A stretch of DNA of 64,000 nt. Origin: Acidaminobacterium chupaoyuni (GTDB lineage Bacteria > Bacillota > Clostridia > Oscillospirales > Butyricicoccaceae). Each line of letters starts with the position of its first letter. Position 1 is the stretch's first letter. The position numbers and the translations under genes were made by a program. The stretch lies in NCBI GenBank assembly GCA_047936785.1, contig CP176394.1; one strand, 5' to 3'. Positions 26,406 through 34,965 of this stretch are shown here, piece by piece. The notes below the pieces were generated by a model that saw only the letters and a program-made list of their open reading frames with translations, had not been told where the DNA came from and did no database searches.

Positions 26406-26617
26406 GTATGACAGAGAGCGCCTTCAAAAATAAGAGCCTTATGACAGGGCATTTTCATGGGAAACGGGTTTTCCGCGATACATCGGCAGTTTGAAAGAAA
26501 AATTTGCGGCGAGGGATTCACCAAACATCCCAAATGAGAACCGGCATTTGAAATTCCCCGGGAAATAGCCTGCAAGCGTCACAAAAGCTTGCCGCAAAAA
26601 GCGGGGCGGAGGAAAAC

Positions 26618-27304
26618 ATGAAAACATCAAGACGAATCCATAAAATTGCAGAAATGTGCCATGGGGCGCGGCGGGTGATCGATGTGGGATGCGATCATGC
26701 GCAGCTTTGCGCCTATCTCGTGGCCGAATGCGGCGTTGAGAAAGCGTTTGCTTCAGATTTGCGGGAAGGGCCGCTGGAAAACGCCAAACGCACCGTTTCG
26801 GCGCTGGGTCTGTCTGATAAAATAGAAACGATTCTTTGCAACGGTTTGGAAGCCTTTGGGCCCGATCAGGCCGATACCATCGTGATCGCGGGCATGGGCG
26901 GGGATGAGATCGCCGCCATTTTAGAAAGGGCCGTCTGGCCGCTGGAAGGGAAACACACCTTGATCTTGCAGCCGATGACGGCGGCTGAACGATTGAGAAA
27001 GTGGCTGGAAGATCACTGCTGCGGCATTTTGGAAGAGCAGTTTATTGAAGATGGCGGAAAATTTTATGCGGTTTTACGCGTAAAGGGCAAAAACGCCGGC
27101 AGCGATGCCCAAAAATATGCCTATCTTTTCAGCGAAAAGGCGCTGTCTGATCCGCTGTTTCCGCAATATCTTCATAAGCTGAAACTGAAATATCACAAAA
27201 TTGCCGAGGGGCAAAAAAAGGCGGGGCTCGCAGAAACACCCGAGCAAAACGCCTTGAAAATTTTGAGCAGTTTAGTAGAAACGGAGGGATCATCATGTCG
27301 TTAG
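26618..27304 (+). CDS. trmK: tRNA (adenine22-N1)-methyltransferase
   Basis: Methylates A22 in the tRNA D-loop using SAM; 228 aa. Motif I is VIDVGCDHAQL, followed by FASDLREGPLENAKRTV; the family signature IVIAGMGGDEIAAIL is the NPPY-equivalent region. A C-terminal helical part (PQYLHKLKLKYHKIAEG) is the coiled segment seen in TrmK structures. RBS GGCGGAGGA. Its end overlaps rqcH by 10 nt. Confidence 0.92.
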   Translation: MKTSRRIHKIAEMCHGARRVIDVGCDHAQLCAYLVAECGVEKAFASDLREGPLENAKRTVSALGLSDKIETILCNGLEAFGPDQADTIVIAGMGGDEIAAILERAVWPLEGKHTLILQPMTAAERLRKWLEDHCCGILEEQFIEDGGKFYAVLRVKGKNAGSDAQKYAYLFSEKALSDPLFPQYLHKLKLKYHKIAEGQKKAGLAETPEQNALKILSSLVETEGSSCR

Positions 27305-29001
27305 ATGCGATCACCATTCATGCGCTTTGCGATGAGCTGGGGCGGGAACTGAGCGAAGGGCGCATTGATAAAATTTATATGCCGCGCAAGGACGAAGTTA
27401 TTTTTTCCTGCCGAGTGGGGAAAATTTCTCATCGTCTGGTGATTTCCTGCAACGGCTCGGGCGGGCGTGTTTATCTGACGGATGAAAAGACCGAGAACCC
27501 CGATGCGCCCCCGATGTTTTGCATGCTGTTGAGGAAACATCTGACCGCCGCGCGGTTTTTAGAGATCTCACAGCCGCAGATGGAGCGCATGTTGTGGTTC
27601 CGCTTTTCGGCCTATGATGATTTCGGCGAGCTTTCCGAAAAAATATTGGTGGCCGAACTGACGGGCCGCCGCACCAATTTGATTTTGCTGGCGGCGGATG
27701 GAACGATTTTGGGCTGTATGAAAAAAGTGGATGCGGAAATGTCGCCCACACGGCCTGTTTTGCCGGGGCTGCGCTATCAGATGCCGCCGCGGCCCGAACA
27801 GCTTTCGCTGATGGCGCTGGAACCGGCGGGCGCCGAAAAAATAGCGGCAGAAGCTTTCAAAGCGGAAGCGCCCGAAAAAGAATTGGCGGCTATCGACCTT
27901 TTATCGCCCATTGTGGCGAAAGAGCTGGTTTTTTCATGCGGCGGGGCTGTTGAATCGCTTGCTTCTGGCCTTATGAGCCTGAAAAAGCGGGTGGAAAACA
28001 AAGAATTTGAGCCCACCATGATCGAAAACGACGCGGGGTATCTGGATTTTACTTTTATGAAGATGAAGCATTTCAGCGATTCGGCCCAATGCCGTTCCAT
28101 GGCTTCGTTTTCTGAATTGATCTGCGAATATTACGCTAATAAAACCGCGGCGGAACGGAAGAAAAACGCGGCTTCCGAACTGCTGAAGCTGATGTCAAAC
28201 GCTGAAAACCGCCTGATCAAAAAACTGGCCAATCAAGAAAACGATTTGCTGAAAGCGCAGAAACGCGAAGCGCTTAAAAAGAATGCCGATCTGATCACCG
28301 CCAATCTTCACAGGATCGAGCCCAACAGCGATCATGCCGTGGTGGTGGATTATTTCGATGAACAGCTGCCTGAGATCACCATTAAACTGGATGCGGATCT
28401 CTCGCCCCAGCAGAACGCCCAGCGCCTGTTTCAGGAATATACAAAAATGAAAAACGCCGAAGAACAGCTTACGCGGCAGATCGGGCAGGGAAAAGAAGAA
28501 CTGGAATATGTGCAAAGCGTGCTTTTGAGTTTGCAGGCGGCGAAGGATGAAAAGGAAGTCAGCGCCATCCGTGAAGAGTTATCCGAAAGCGGATACCTGC
28601 GCAGCAAAGAAAAGGGCAAACGAAAAAAGCCGGCGGCGCTGCATCCGCTTGAATTCACCTCCCCCGGCGGTTATAAAATTTTATGCGGAAGAAATAACCG
28701 CGAAAATGATGAATTGACTTTGAAAACAGCGGGAAAACAGGATCTATGGTTCCATTCTCATCTGGCCCCCGGTTCTCATGTGATCTTGTTCACCCAAGGC
28801 GGAACCCCCGCAGAAGCCGATCTGGAATATGCCGCGTCCCTGGCGGCGGGGCATTCACGGTTGAGCGGGCAATCATTGGCGGCCATCGATTACGCGGCGG
28901 CGAAGTTTGTGAAAAAGCCATCCGGCGCGAAACCGGGCATGGTGATCTATACGAACTATAAAACTTTGTTTGTCAAACCGGCTCAGCAGCCACAAAAATA
29001 A
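27295..29001 (+). CDS. rqcH: Ribosome quality control protein RqcH (NFACT family)
   Basis: Binds stalled 50S-peptidyl-tRNA complexes and recruits tRNA-Ala to add alanine tails; 568 aa. Residues 1-190 are NFACT-N (MSLDAITIHALCDELG); a helix-hairpin and long coiled coil follow (about 280-440). The C-terminal NFACT-R domain at 450-550 has LWFHSHLAPGSHVILF. Also described as the fibronectin-binding protein Fbp of streptococci. It overlaps trmK by 10 nt, with an ACGGAGGG site inside that gene. Confidence 0.93.
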   Translation: MSLDAITIHALCDELGRELSEGRIDKIYMPRKDEVIFSCRVGKISHRLVISCNGSGGRVYLTDEKTENPDAPPMFCMLLRKHLTAARFLEISQPQMERMLWFRFSAYDDFGELSEKILVAELTGRRTNLILLAADGTILGCMKKVDAEMSPTRPVLPGLRYQMPPRPEQLSLMALEPAGAEKIAAEAFKAEAPEKELAAIDLLSPIVAKELVFSCGGAVESLASGLMSLKKRVENKEFEPTMIENDAGYLDFTFMKMKHFSDSAQCRSMASFSELICEYYANKTAAERKKNAASELLKLMSNAENRLIKKLANQENDLLKAQKREALKKNADLITANLHRIEPNSDHAVVVDYFDEQLPEITIKLDADLSPQQNAQRLFQEYTKMKNAEEQLTRQIGQGKEELEYVQSVLLSLQAAKDEKEVSAIREELSESGYLRSKEKGKRKKPAALHPLEFTSPGGYKILCGRNNRENDELTLKTAGKQDLWFHSHLAPGSHVILFTQGGTPAEADLEYAASLAAGHSRLSGQSLAAIDYAAAKFVKKPSGAKPGMVIYTNYKTLFVKPAQQPQK

Positions 29002-29010
29002 ACGATTCGG

Positions 29011-29041
29011 AACAGCGGGAATTTTGGTTCCCGCTGTTTTT
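29011..29041 (+). terminator. Intrinsic terminator of trmK-rqcH
   Basis: AACAGCGGGAA pairs with TTCCCGCTGTT, 6-nt loop, T tail. Confidence 0.88.
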
Positions 29042-29140
29042 ATTTGCAAAATAGAAAAATTCATAAATTGGCTTATTTTTTCAGTTTCATTTCAGTCTTC
29101 GCTGTTACAATCGACTCATTCCAAGAAAGGAACGATTGAA

Positions 29141-30268
29141 ATGAAGAAAAACAAAATCAGAATGTTGGTAGATATCATCATGGTGATCGTATTATTCAGC
29201 CTGTATGATAAAAACGCCATCAGTATGCGATACCATGAAGTTGCGGGGCTTGTGCTGTTCGGCCTGTTTATATGCCACCTGGCGCTGCAATGGAAGTGGA
29301 TCAAAAGAGTGACCTCAAAAATATTCAGCCGTGAATTGCCGGCCAAGACAAAAGTCTGTTTCTGGGTGGATATCCTGCTGCTGATTTCTTTGACATTTGT
29401 TACGGTCAGCGGGGTCTTGATTTCCAAAACGATTTTGACCAATATCTCGGCAAGCGGCATCTTCTGGAAGATGGGCCACTATTTTGCGGCAGCGCTTTCG
29501 GTCATCCTTTGTGGGGTGCATCTGGGCCTGCATTGGGGCTTCATCAAAGGAATGGCATGTTATGCGCTTCGGAAATATCACGGGAAGGCTCCGCAGGCCA
29601 TTGCAGCCTGTCTGGCTGCGCTGATCATGGTGTTCGGCGCGTTCCAGTTTGCTGCTTCTGATTTTTCACGCTGGCTGGCGGCGCCGTTCATCGGCGGCAC
29701 GGCAGGGGAAGCGATGCAAAGAGAAACCGCGCAAAACCAGCAGAATGGGCAGCAGGGAAACAGTTCAAACGATGCGATCTCCAGCGCGACAAATCAAGCG
29801 GGCAGCGGAAGCAAAATACAGCAGCAGAGCTTCCAGATCCCCCAGGGCAACACCCAGAACGGCCAGTCGGGCAACTCGCAGGGCAACACCCAGAACGGCC
29901 AGTCGGGCAACTCGCAGGGCAACACCCAGAACGGCCAGTCGGGCAACTCGCAGGGCAACACCCAGAACGGTCGGCAAGGCGGCCCGCAAGGCGAATTCAA
30001 AGGCGAGCGCCCCGATAGATTCGGCGGATTCGATGGAGACGGCCCCCGCGGAGCGGCAGGCGGAGAACATGGTTCGGGCGGCCTGCTGAGAGTGATTTCC
30101 ACCATCTGCAAATATTTTTCCATCTCGGTTTTATTTGCCGGTCTTACTGTCTTGATTGAAAATGGGCTGAAAAAGCGCAAGATCAACCAAATGGCAAAAG
30201 AATCGGCAGCCGAGGCAGAAGTGATCGATGTTACGGAATTCACGGAAACCAAGGAAGATCAACGCTGA
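29141..30268 (+). CDS. DUF4405 membrane protein with Asn/Gln/Gly-rich repeat insert
   Basis: A 375-aa membrane protein. The first 150 residues form four helices of the DUF4405 (flavinylation-associated cytochrome) type, with paired His in YHEVAGLVLFGLFICHLAL and MGHYFAAALSVILCGVHLGL that could bind haem. A fifth helix near residue 155-170 is followed by a low-complexity linker with the 12-residue repeat GNTQNGQSGNSQ in three full copies, then a Gly-rich stretch, a last helix (about residues 320-340) and an acidic tail. The linker is probably extracytoplasmic. Start chosen at the ATG behind AAGAAAGGA rather than the longer frame reaching into rqcH. No FMN-binding partner adjoins. Confidence 0.8.
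   Translation: MKKNKIRMLVDIIMVIVLFSLYDKNAISMRYHEVAGLVLFGLFICHLALQWKWIKRVTSKIFSRELPAKTKVCFWVDILLLISLTFVTVSGVLISKTILTNISASGIFWKMGHYFAAALSVILCGVHLGLHWGFIKGMACYALRKYHGKAPQAIAACLAALIMVFGAFQFAASDFSRWLAAPFIGGTAGEAMQRETAQNQQNGQQGNSSNDAISSATNQAGSGSKIQQQSFQIPQGNTQNGQSGNSQGNTQNGQSGNSQGNTQNGQSGNSQGNTQNGRQGGPQGEFKGERPDRFGGFDGDGPRGAAGGEHGSGGLLRVISTICKYFSISVLFAGLTVLIENGLKKRKINQMAKESAAEAEVIDVTEFTETKEDQR
29843..29970 (+). repeat. In-frame 36-bp tandem repeat
   Basis: Three identical 36-bp units (29843-29878, 29879-29914, 29915-29950) plus 20 nt of a fourth, each coding for 12 residues. Identical at the DNA level, so recently expanded or homogenised by slippage. Confidence 0.95.
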
Positions 30269-30588
30269 TTTCTTCACTCACATTCTTCATAATATAAGAA
30301 AAGCAGCCGCCGGGGAAGGGAGCCCCGACGGCTGTTTTTCCTTTTCTGAAAACCACAGAAGAAACTTGCGCCTGCATGCACACCCAGAGGCCCCCTTCCA
30401 TATATTGAAAATGTAAACGCCGTTAAGGGCTTCGAAAAAACTTTGAACCTCGAAAGCGGCGCAGGCATACAATGTAATGAAGTAAGCGGAAGCCGAAAAA
30501 CATAAGCAAAGTTCTTTCTGGCGCAATCGGTTTTATCACTGCTTCATAACAGACTACATGAGAAATCATTTGGGAGGTAACTAATTTT

Positions 30589-30756
30589 ATGTGTTGCAAC
30601 AATGACAAACGCGGCTTCTTCGGCGGCTATGAAGCATTCTGGATGATCGTCGTTTTCGCAATTGTGCTGATCTGGGTGATGTACTATAACGACTGTGGCT
30701 GCGGCAATGGCAATGGTAACGGAAACTGCGGCTGCGACAATAACTGCTGCTGCTAA
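30589..30756 (+). CDS. Cys/Gly/Asn-rich micro-protein with one membrane helix
   Basis: A 55-aa ORF with a GGGAGGT RBS at good spacing and its own terminator. Layout: MCCNNDKRGFFGGYEAF, a 16-18 residue hydrophobic helix (about 18-33), then a tail of Cys, Gly and Asn ending CCC. Nine cysteines in all. The GGY...helix arrangement resembles the tiny YjcZ-type sporulation proteins, but the Cys-rich tail is unlike them. It could be a spore-coat or membrane metal-binding peptide. Too short for most ORF callers. No firm homology claim. Confidence 0.7.
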   Translation: MCCNNDKRGFFGGYEAFWMIVVFAIVLIWVMYYNDCGCGNGNGNGNCGCDNNCCC

Positions 30757-30765
30757 CGGGTGACT

Positions 30766-30805
30766 AAAAAAAGCGCGAAGGGAAAATACCCTTCGCGCTT
30801 TTTTA
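30766..30805. terminator. Bidirectional intrinsic terminator
   Basis: A 12-bp stem (AAGCGCGAAGGG and complement) flanked by A6 and T6, between the micro-protein gene and the convergent gene on the minus strand. Confidence 0.9.
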
Positions 30806-31585
30806 TCCGTTGGCGGCAAAAAGCTGCCTGCATCCGCCGCCAAAATCGCGGTAAAGCAAAAAAGCAGCGCAGAAACCAAGGCTTTCGGCAATTTCGATTT
30901 TTTGTGAAACCGTGGAAATATCATCAAAAAGAATAAAATGCGCGCTGTTGTCTTCTGTGCGGCAGGTGAAATATTTGGCGCAAAGCTCATGTGAGAAGAA
31001 ACAATGCGGGGAATGCGTATCCAGCAGCTCACGGAATTCCGCCGCGGAAAGGGCGCGGCCATCGGGATCATAGGAGGGCATGGTATATTGCGAGCAGACC
31101 CGAACCAGATCCAGCGCCAGGCGCGAAGGGTCGAACCGCTGGCAATAACCGCGCAGCATTTCTTCATAAGATCCGCCGCTGATGGCCGAAGAGATCAGGA
31201 CCTTTGCCTGCGGCGCGGCGGCGGCCAGAGCAAGGGGCACATAATGGGGAACACGCCGCGCAAAAAGCGCGGAGGATAATTCGGAAACAATGGGAAAACA
31301 GCGGGGGTCTTCAAAATCTAAAAGCACCCCGGCATAAGTGCGCCGCCCGCATTCCGCCGCTATTTCCCCGGCCAGCTTTGCGGGGTCGATGACAGAAAGA
31401 TCGGGCGCATGATAATCGGAAAGCCCCATCAGCCCGCCGCGGGCATAAGCGGGCAGTTCCGAACGCATCAGGCCGCCGTTTTCATGGATGGTGTAGACCA
31501 AATAAACACAGTTGTTTCGGTAAGATGACACATTGTGCAGATCGTTTGCGGCGGCGACCACATAAACGGGCATTTTTTTTGACAT
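30803..31585 (-). CDS. Uncharacterised protein, possible TIM-barrel hydrolase
   Basis: A 260-aa soluble protein I do not recognise with certainty. The pattern of short beta strands and helices, and AGVLLDFEDP near residue 85, recall the fourth strand of glycoside hydrolase family 18 barrels (DGxDxDxE), but the motif is incomplete (LLDFE), so activity is doubtful. Other strands: VYVVAAANDLH at the start and CAAFLLYRDFGG near the end. No signal peptide. RBS GGGGAGGAG precedes the ATG. Spore-germination or cortex-binding relatives of GH18 are one option. Confidence 0.5.
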   Translation of the reverse strand: MSKKMPVYVVAAANDLHNVSSYRNNCVYLVYTIHENGGLMRSELPAYARGGLMGLSDYHAPDLSVIDPAKLAGEIAAECGRRTYAGVLLDFEDPRCFPIVSELSSALFARRVPHYVPLALAAAAPQAKVLISSAISGGSYEEMLRGYCQRFDPSRLALDLVRVCSQYTMPSYDPDGRALSAAEFRELLDTHSPHCFFSHELCAKYFTCRTEDNSAHFILFDDISTVSQKIEIAESLGFCAAFLLYRDFGGGCRQLFAANG

Positions 31586-31740
31586 TAAGGACTCCTCCCC
31601 TTTGATAATAGAAGGAAATATGGTAACATTAATAAAGAATCAGATACGCAGAGAAATTTTAAAGGAGAAAAGCTGGCAGATACTTCTTTTTTATCCTATG
31701 CACCAGGCTGAAAAAGAAGAACAAGGCTATTATAAAATAC

Positions 31741-32586
31741 ATGATTCAATTCGGACCGGCAGGAAATACAGCGTCTTTTGAAGAAAGAGGCATCGAACCC
31801 GCCCAGATCGCGCCATGGCTGAAAAAGCAAGGCCTGACCGTCTGGGAATATCAATGCGGCAAGGGAACGGATATCGGCCGCGAGACTGCACAGGATATCG
31901 GGCGCAGCGCAAAGCTTTTCGGCGTTTCGCTTTCTGTTCATTCACATTATTATATTAATCTATCCAGCGCCGAAAAACGGCGGATGCAAAGAAACGAAGA
32001 TTATCTGAACGAAAACTGCAGGCTTGCCCAGTGGCTTGGGGCCGACCGCATCACTGTGCATTGCGGCGGGCTCAGCGGTCAAACCAGAAAGCAGGCTTTT
32101 TTGAACACCCGCGCGAACTTGAAGCATCTGATCCCCATCGCAGAAAGCTATGCGGTGGCGTTATGTGTTGAAACGATGGGGCGGATCAATATGCTGGGCG
32201 ATCTGGAAGAAGTTCTCGCCTTGTGCCGCCATAACGAAAGCCTGATCCCCTGCATCGATTTCGGCCATTTGAACGCCCGCGGCATGGGCAGCTTGAAATC
32301 ACGCGAAGATTTCTGCGAGATCCTGACAAAAATGAAAAACGCCCTGGGCCGCGAGCGCATCAAACATTTTCATGCCCATTTCAGCAAGATCCAATATGAT
32401 AAATCGGGGGAAGTGCGCCACCTCACTTTTCGGGATAAGCAGTATGGCCCGAGCTTCGAAGAATGCGCATATGCTTTTGCCGAAAAAGGCGTTCAGCCGC
32501 GGGTGATCTGTGAATCGGCGGGGATGCAGGTGGAAGATGCGCTTCAAATGAAAAAAATATATGAATCGATCGCCGGGGCGGAATAG
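31741..32586 (+). CDS. Endonuclease IV/xylose isomerase-like TIM-barrel protein
   Basis: A 281-aa protein of the AP endonuclease family 2 fold. The metal-ligand positions of endonuclease IV can be matched: His in SVHSHYY, His in TVHCGGLS, Glu in CVETMGRI, Asp and His in CIDFGHLNARG, His in HFHAHFS, Asp/His in DKSGEVRHL and Glu in ICESAG. This nearly complete set suggests a working trinuclear zinc site, so a DNA repair enzyme of the Nfo type is likely; a sugar isomerase is the alternative. The RBS is weak. Confidence 0.75.
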   Translation: MIQFGPAGNTASFEERGIEPAQIAPWLKKQGLTVWEYQCGKGTDIGRETAQDIGRSAKLFGVSLSVHSHYYINLSSAEKRRMQRNEDYLNENCRLAQWLGADRITVHCGGLSGQTRKQAFLNTRANLKHLIPIAESYAVALCVETMGRINMLGDLEEVLALCRHNESLIPCIDFGHLNARGMGSLKSREDFCEILTKMKNALGRERIKHFHAHFSKIQYDKSGEVRHLTFRDKQYGPSFEECAYAFAEKGVQPRVICESAGMQVEDALQMKKIYESIAGAE

Positions 32587-32696
32587 AAAAACCGTTATCG
32601 GCAACAATGAACAGGGCGAAAAAAGCCCGCAAAGTAAGGCAATCAGGCTGTTTTGAAAATAAACAGAACCATTTTCGCCGAAATGATATGAAACTC

Positions 32697-32725
32697 TTGC
32701 AAATTGCGGCATAATACGATAGAAT
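32697..32725 (+). promoter_or_regulatory. Sigma-A promoter of efp
   Basis: TTGCAA, 17-nt spacer and TAGAAT, 37 nt before the efp start. Confidence 0.65.
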
Positions 32726-32762
32726 ATATCTGCTAAAATATGATTATATTGGAGGAGCACGA

Positions 32763-33326
32763 ATGATTTCAGCAGGCGATTTTAGAAACGGCGCTACATT
32801 TGAACTGGACGGGCAGGTTCTGCAGATCGTGGAATTCCAGCATGTAAAGCCCGGCAAAGGTGCCGCATTTGTTCGCACAAAGTGCAGAAATGTTATCACA
32901 GGCGGTGTGGTCGAACGCACCTTTAGCCCTACAGATAAATTTGAGCAGGCTTTTGTTGACCGCAGAGATATGCAATATCTTTATAACGACGGCGATCTTT
33001 ATTATTTCATGGATACCGAAACTTTCGATCAGATGCCTGTCAACGCAGACAAACTGGGCGACAGCTTCAAATTTGTGAAAGAAAACACCGTTGTGAAGAT
33101 CCTTTCTTACAAGGGCAATGTGTTCGGCATCGAACCCCCGCTGTTTGTGGATCTGGTCATCACAGAAACCGACCCCGGCTTCAAGGGTGATACCGCCACC
33201 AACACCACCAAACCCGCAACGCTGGAAACTGGCGCGGTCGTCAAAGTGCCTCTGTTCATCGATCAGGGCGAAAAGATCCGCATCGACACCAGAACAGGCG
33301 AATATCTGGAAAGATCCAAAGAATAA
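32763..33326 (+). CDS. efp: Translation elongation factor P
   Basis: Relieves ribosome stalling at polyproline; 187 aa with the three OB/KOW domains of the family. The N-terminal domain carries the tip loop HVKPGKGAAFVRTK with Lys in the position that is modified or left bare in different bacteria. No epmA/epmB or rhamnosyltransferase adjoins. The C-terminus GEKIRIDTRTGEYLERSKE is canonical. Strong RBS TTGGAGGAG. A CD1247-like gene follows, as in many clostridia. Confidence 0.97.
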   Translation: MISAGDFRNGATFELDGQVLQIVEFQHVKPGKGAAFVRTKCRNVITGGVVERTFSPTDKFEQAFVDRRDMQYLYNDGDLYYFMDTETFDQMPVNADKLGDSFKFVKENTVVKILSYKGNVFGIEPPLFVDLVITETDPGFKGDTATNTTKPATLETGAVVKVPLFIDQGEKIRIDTRTGEYLERSKE

Positions 33327-33368
33327 ATGTTTCTAAACCGACCGGCGGCTGGTTAGAAATATCAAAAA

Positions 33369-33860
33369 ATGAGATACACTGCCGGAGAAATGGATGAACT
33401 GATTATGACTTTAACAGAAAAAACTGCTTACCTGAAAGGCTTGATGGAAGGCCTGAGCCTGAAAAAAGATTCCGATGAGGGAAAGCTTTTTAACGCGATC
33501 ATCAACACACTTGATGATATGGCAATGACCGTTTCCGATATGGACAGCGAACTGGATGTCATCAACGAAGAACTCGATGCCATCGGCGAAGAACTCACCG
33601 ATCTGGAAGAAGATCTTTATGATGAAGAAGATGAAGACGAAGATTTCGAAGATGAAGATGAGGATGATTCCTATTACAGCGTGATCTGCCCCACCTGCCA
33701 TGAAGAAATCTATCTGGATGAATCCATGCTGGATAAGGGAGGCATCAAATGCCCCGCTTGCGGCGAAGAGCTGGAATTCGATTTCGATGAAGATGATTGC
33801 GACTGCGGTTGTGAAGATGGCTGCGACTGCGGCTGCGAAGACTGCGGCACAAAAGAATAA
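33369..33860 (+). CDS. CD1247-like N-terminal domain protein with acidic linker and zinc ribbon
   Basis: A 163-aa protein. Residues 8-60 match the CD1247 N-terminal domain (KTAYLKGLMEGLSL); a strongly acidic linker of Asp/Glu follows (about 80-100), then a zinc ribbon CPTCHEEIYLD...CPACGEELEF, and a tail with Cys-Asp-Cys-Gly repeats. The first ATG lacks an RBS; ATG 33390 (GGAG 4 nt before) or 33405 may be the true start. It follows efp with an imperfect hairpin between and no T run, so read-through is likely. Function unknown. Confidence 0.75.
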   Translation: MRYTAGEMDELIMTLTEKTAYLKGLMEGLSLKKDSDEGKLFNAIINTLDDMAMTVSDMDSELDVINEELDAIGEELTDLEEDLYDEEDEDEDFEDEDEDDSYYSVICPTCHEEIYLDESMLDKGGIKCPACGEELEFDFDEDDCDCGCEDGCDCGCEDCGTKE

Positions 33861-33904
33861 GAGAAGCATGCCGGCCGGTTTGGCCTTGCTTTTGCGAATC
33901 GATC

Positions 33905-33940
33905 AAACTGCGGAAAGTTTTTACTTTCCGCAGTTTTTTT
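33905..33940 (+). terminator. Intrinsic terminator of efp-CD1247
   Basis: AAACTGCGGAAAG pairs with CTTTCCGCAGTTT, 6-nt loop, T run. Confidence 0.9.
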
Positions 33941-33988
33941 ATAAACTGCCTCGCTTTTATTGCTTTATAAGATTGCTGTTGGAAAAGA

Positions 33989-34017
33989 GTGACTTTTTTT
34001 GGCGCTTATGATATAAT
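33989..34017 (+). promoter_or_regulatory. Promoter of the degV-like gene
   Basis: GTGACT (four of six -35 matches), 17-nt spacer and a perfect TATAAT. Confidence 0.55.
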
Positions 34018-34072
34018 TTTAGTATTCTGAAAAGAAACAAGCAGCGATAGATTGCATAATTTTGGAGGAAGT

Positions 34073-34951
34073 ATGTCGACATATTCTTATACAATCGTAA
34101 CTGACACAACGACAGATCTTACAGAACAGTGGATGAATGAAAACGGCGTGGGTTATTTGCCGCATGGCCTTGTGATCGATGGCAAAGAGATCAAAGATGA
34201 TTTTGGGAAAACGATTCCGCCTGCCGAATTTTATCAGCGCATCCGAGAGGGCATGATGCCGACCACCACACAAGTGGATATTCCCACTTTTACGCGCGTA
34301 TATGAAGGAGAATTGCAAAAAGGCAAAGATGTTGTTTATATCGGCTTTTCTTCTCAGCTCAGCGGCACTTTCAACACCAGTAATATGGTCGCCAAAGAAT
34401 TGATGGAAAAATACCCCGGCCGAAAGATCATTTCTTATGATACCAAAGCGGCTACCATGGGGCAGGGTGCTCTGGTGATGGAAGCGGTAAAAATGCAGCA
34501 GCAGGGCCTTTCTCTGGAAGAAATGGTGGAAAAAATGGATCACTACCGCGAAACCATGTGCCATTTCTTCACGGTGGATGATTTGAACCACCTTTATCGC
34601 GGCGGGCGCGTTTCAAAAACCAGCGCGTTCTTAGGCACCCTGGTGGGCATCAAACCGGTGATGTATATGAGCGAGGAAGGCAGATTGCTGCCTTTGGCAA
34701 AAGTGCGCGGCCGCGGCGCTTCCATGCAGGATCTGGCCCGTCTTTGCAAAGAATATATCGTAGACCCTCAGGAACAAACGGTTTATTGCGTGCATGGCGG
34801 CTGCCCGGAAGACGCCGGGGAATTATGCCGCATGATCGAAGAAGCTGTCCATCCGAAACATATCGACATTCGCGGGCTGACCCCGATTATCGGCAGTCAT
34901 ACCGGCCCGGGCGTTTTGGCCATTATGTTTTTCGGCAGTAAACGAATTTAA
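34073..34951 (+). CDS. DegV family fatty-acid-binding protein
   Basis: A 292-aa two-domain protein. The N-terminal domain has TIVTDTTTDLTEQW and the lipid-binding loop IGFSSQLSGTFNTSN; the second domain has FFTVDDLNHLYRGGRVSKTSAFLG and ends with SHTGPGVLAIMFFG. DegV proteins bind fatty acids and, as FakB, present them to the kinase FakA for phospholipid synthesis; no fakA is nearby. The ATG at 34073 with TTGGAGGA is used rather than an in-frame ATG 21 nt earlier. Confidence 0.93.
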   Translation: MSTYSYTIVTDTTTDLTEQWMNENGVGYLPHGLVIDGKEIKDDFGKTIPPAEFYQRIREGMMPTTTQVDIPTFTRVYEGELQKGKDVVYIGFSSQLSGTFNTSNMVAKELMEKYPGRKIISYDTKAATMGQGALVMEAVKMQQQGLSLEEMVEKMDHYRETMCHFFTVDDLNHLYRGGRVSKTSAFLGTLVGIKPVMYMSEEGRLLPLAKVRGRGASMQDLARLCKEYIVDPQEQTVYCVHGGCPEDAGELCRMIEEAVHPKHIDIRGLTPIIGSHTGPGVLAIMFFGSKRI

Positions 34952-34965
34952 AGGAAGGGTTGAAA

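Noticed and set aside
29843..29970. 36-bp repeat, a usual CRISPR repeat length
   Set aside because: The units are directly adjacent with no spacers, keep the reading frame of a membrane protein, and no cas genes are near.
29649..30089. Arg/Thr-rich 146-codon frame through the tandem repeat
   Set aside because: Alternative frame of the DUF4405 gene; its regular Arg/Ala/Thr pattern only reflects the 36-bp repeat.
33329..33361. Terminator between efp and the CD1247-like gene
   Set aside because: The hairpin is imperfect and has no T run, so read-through is more likely.
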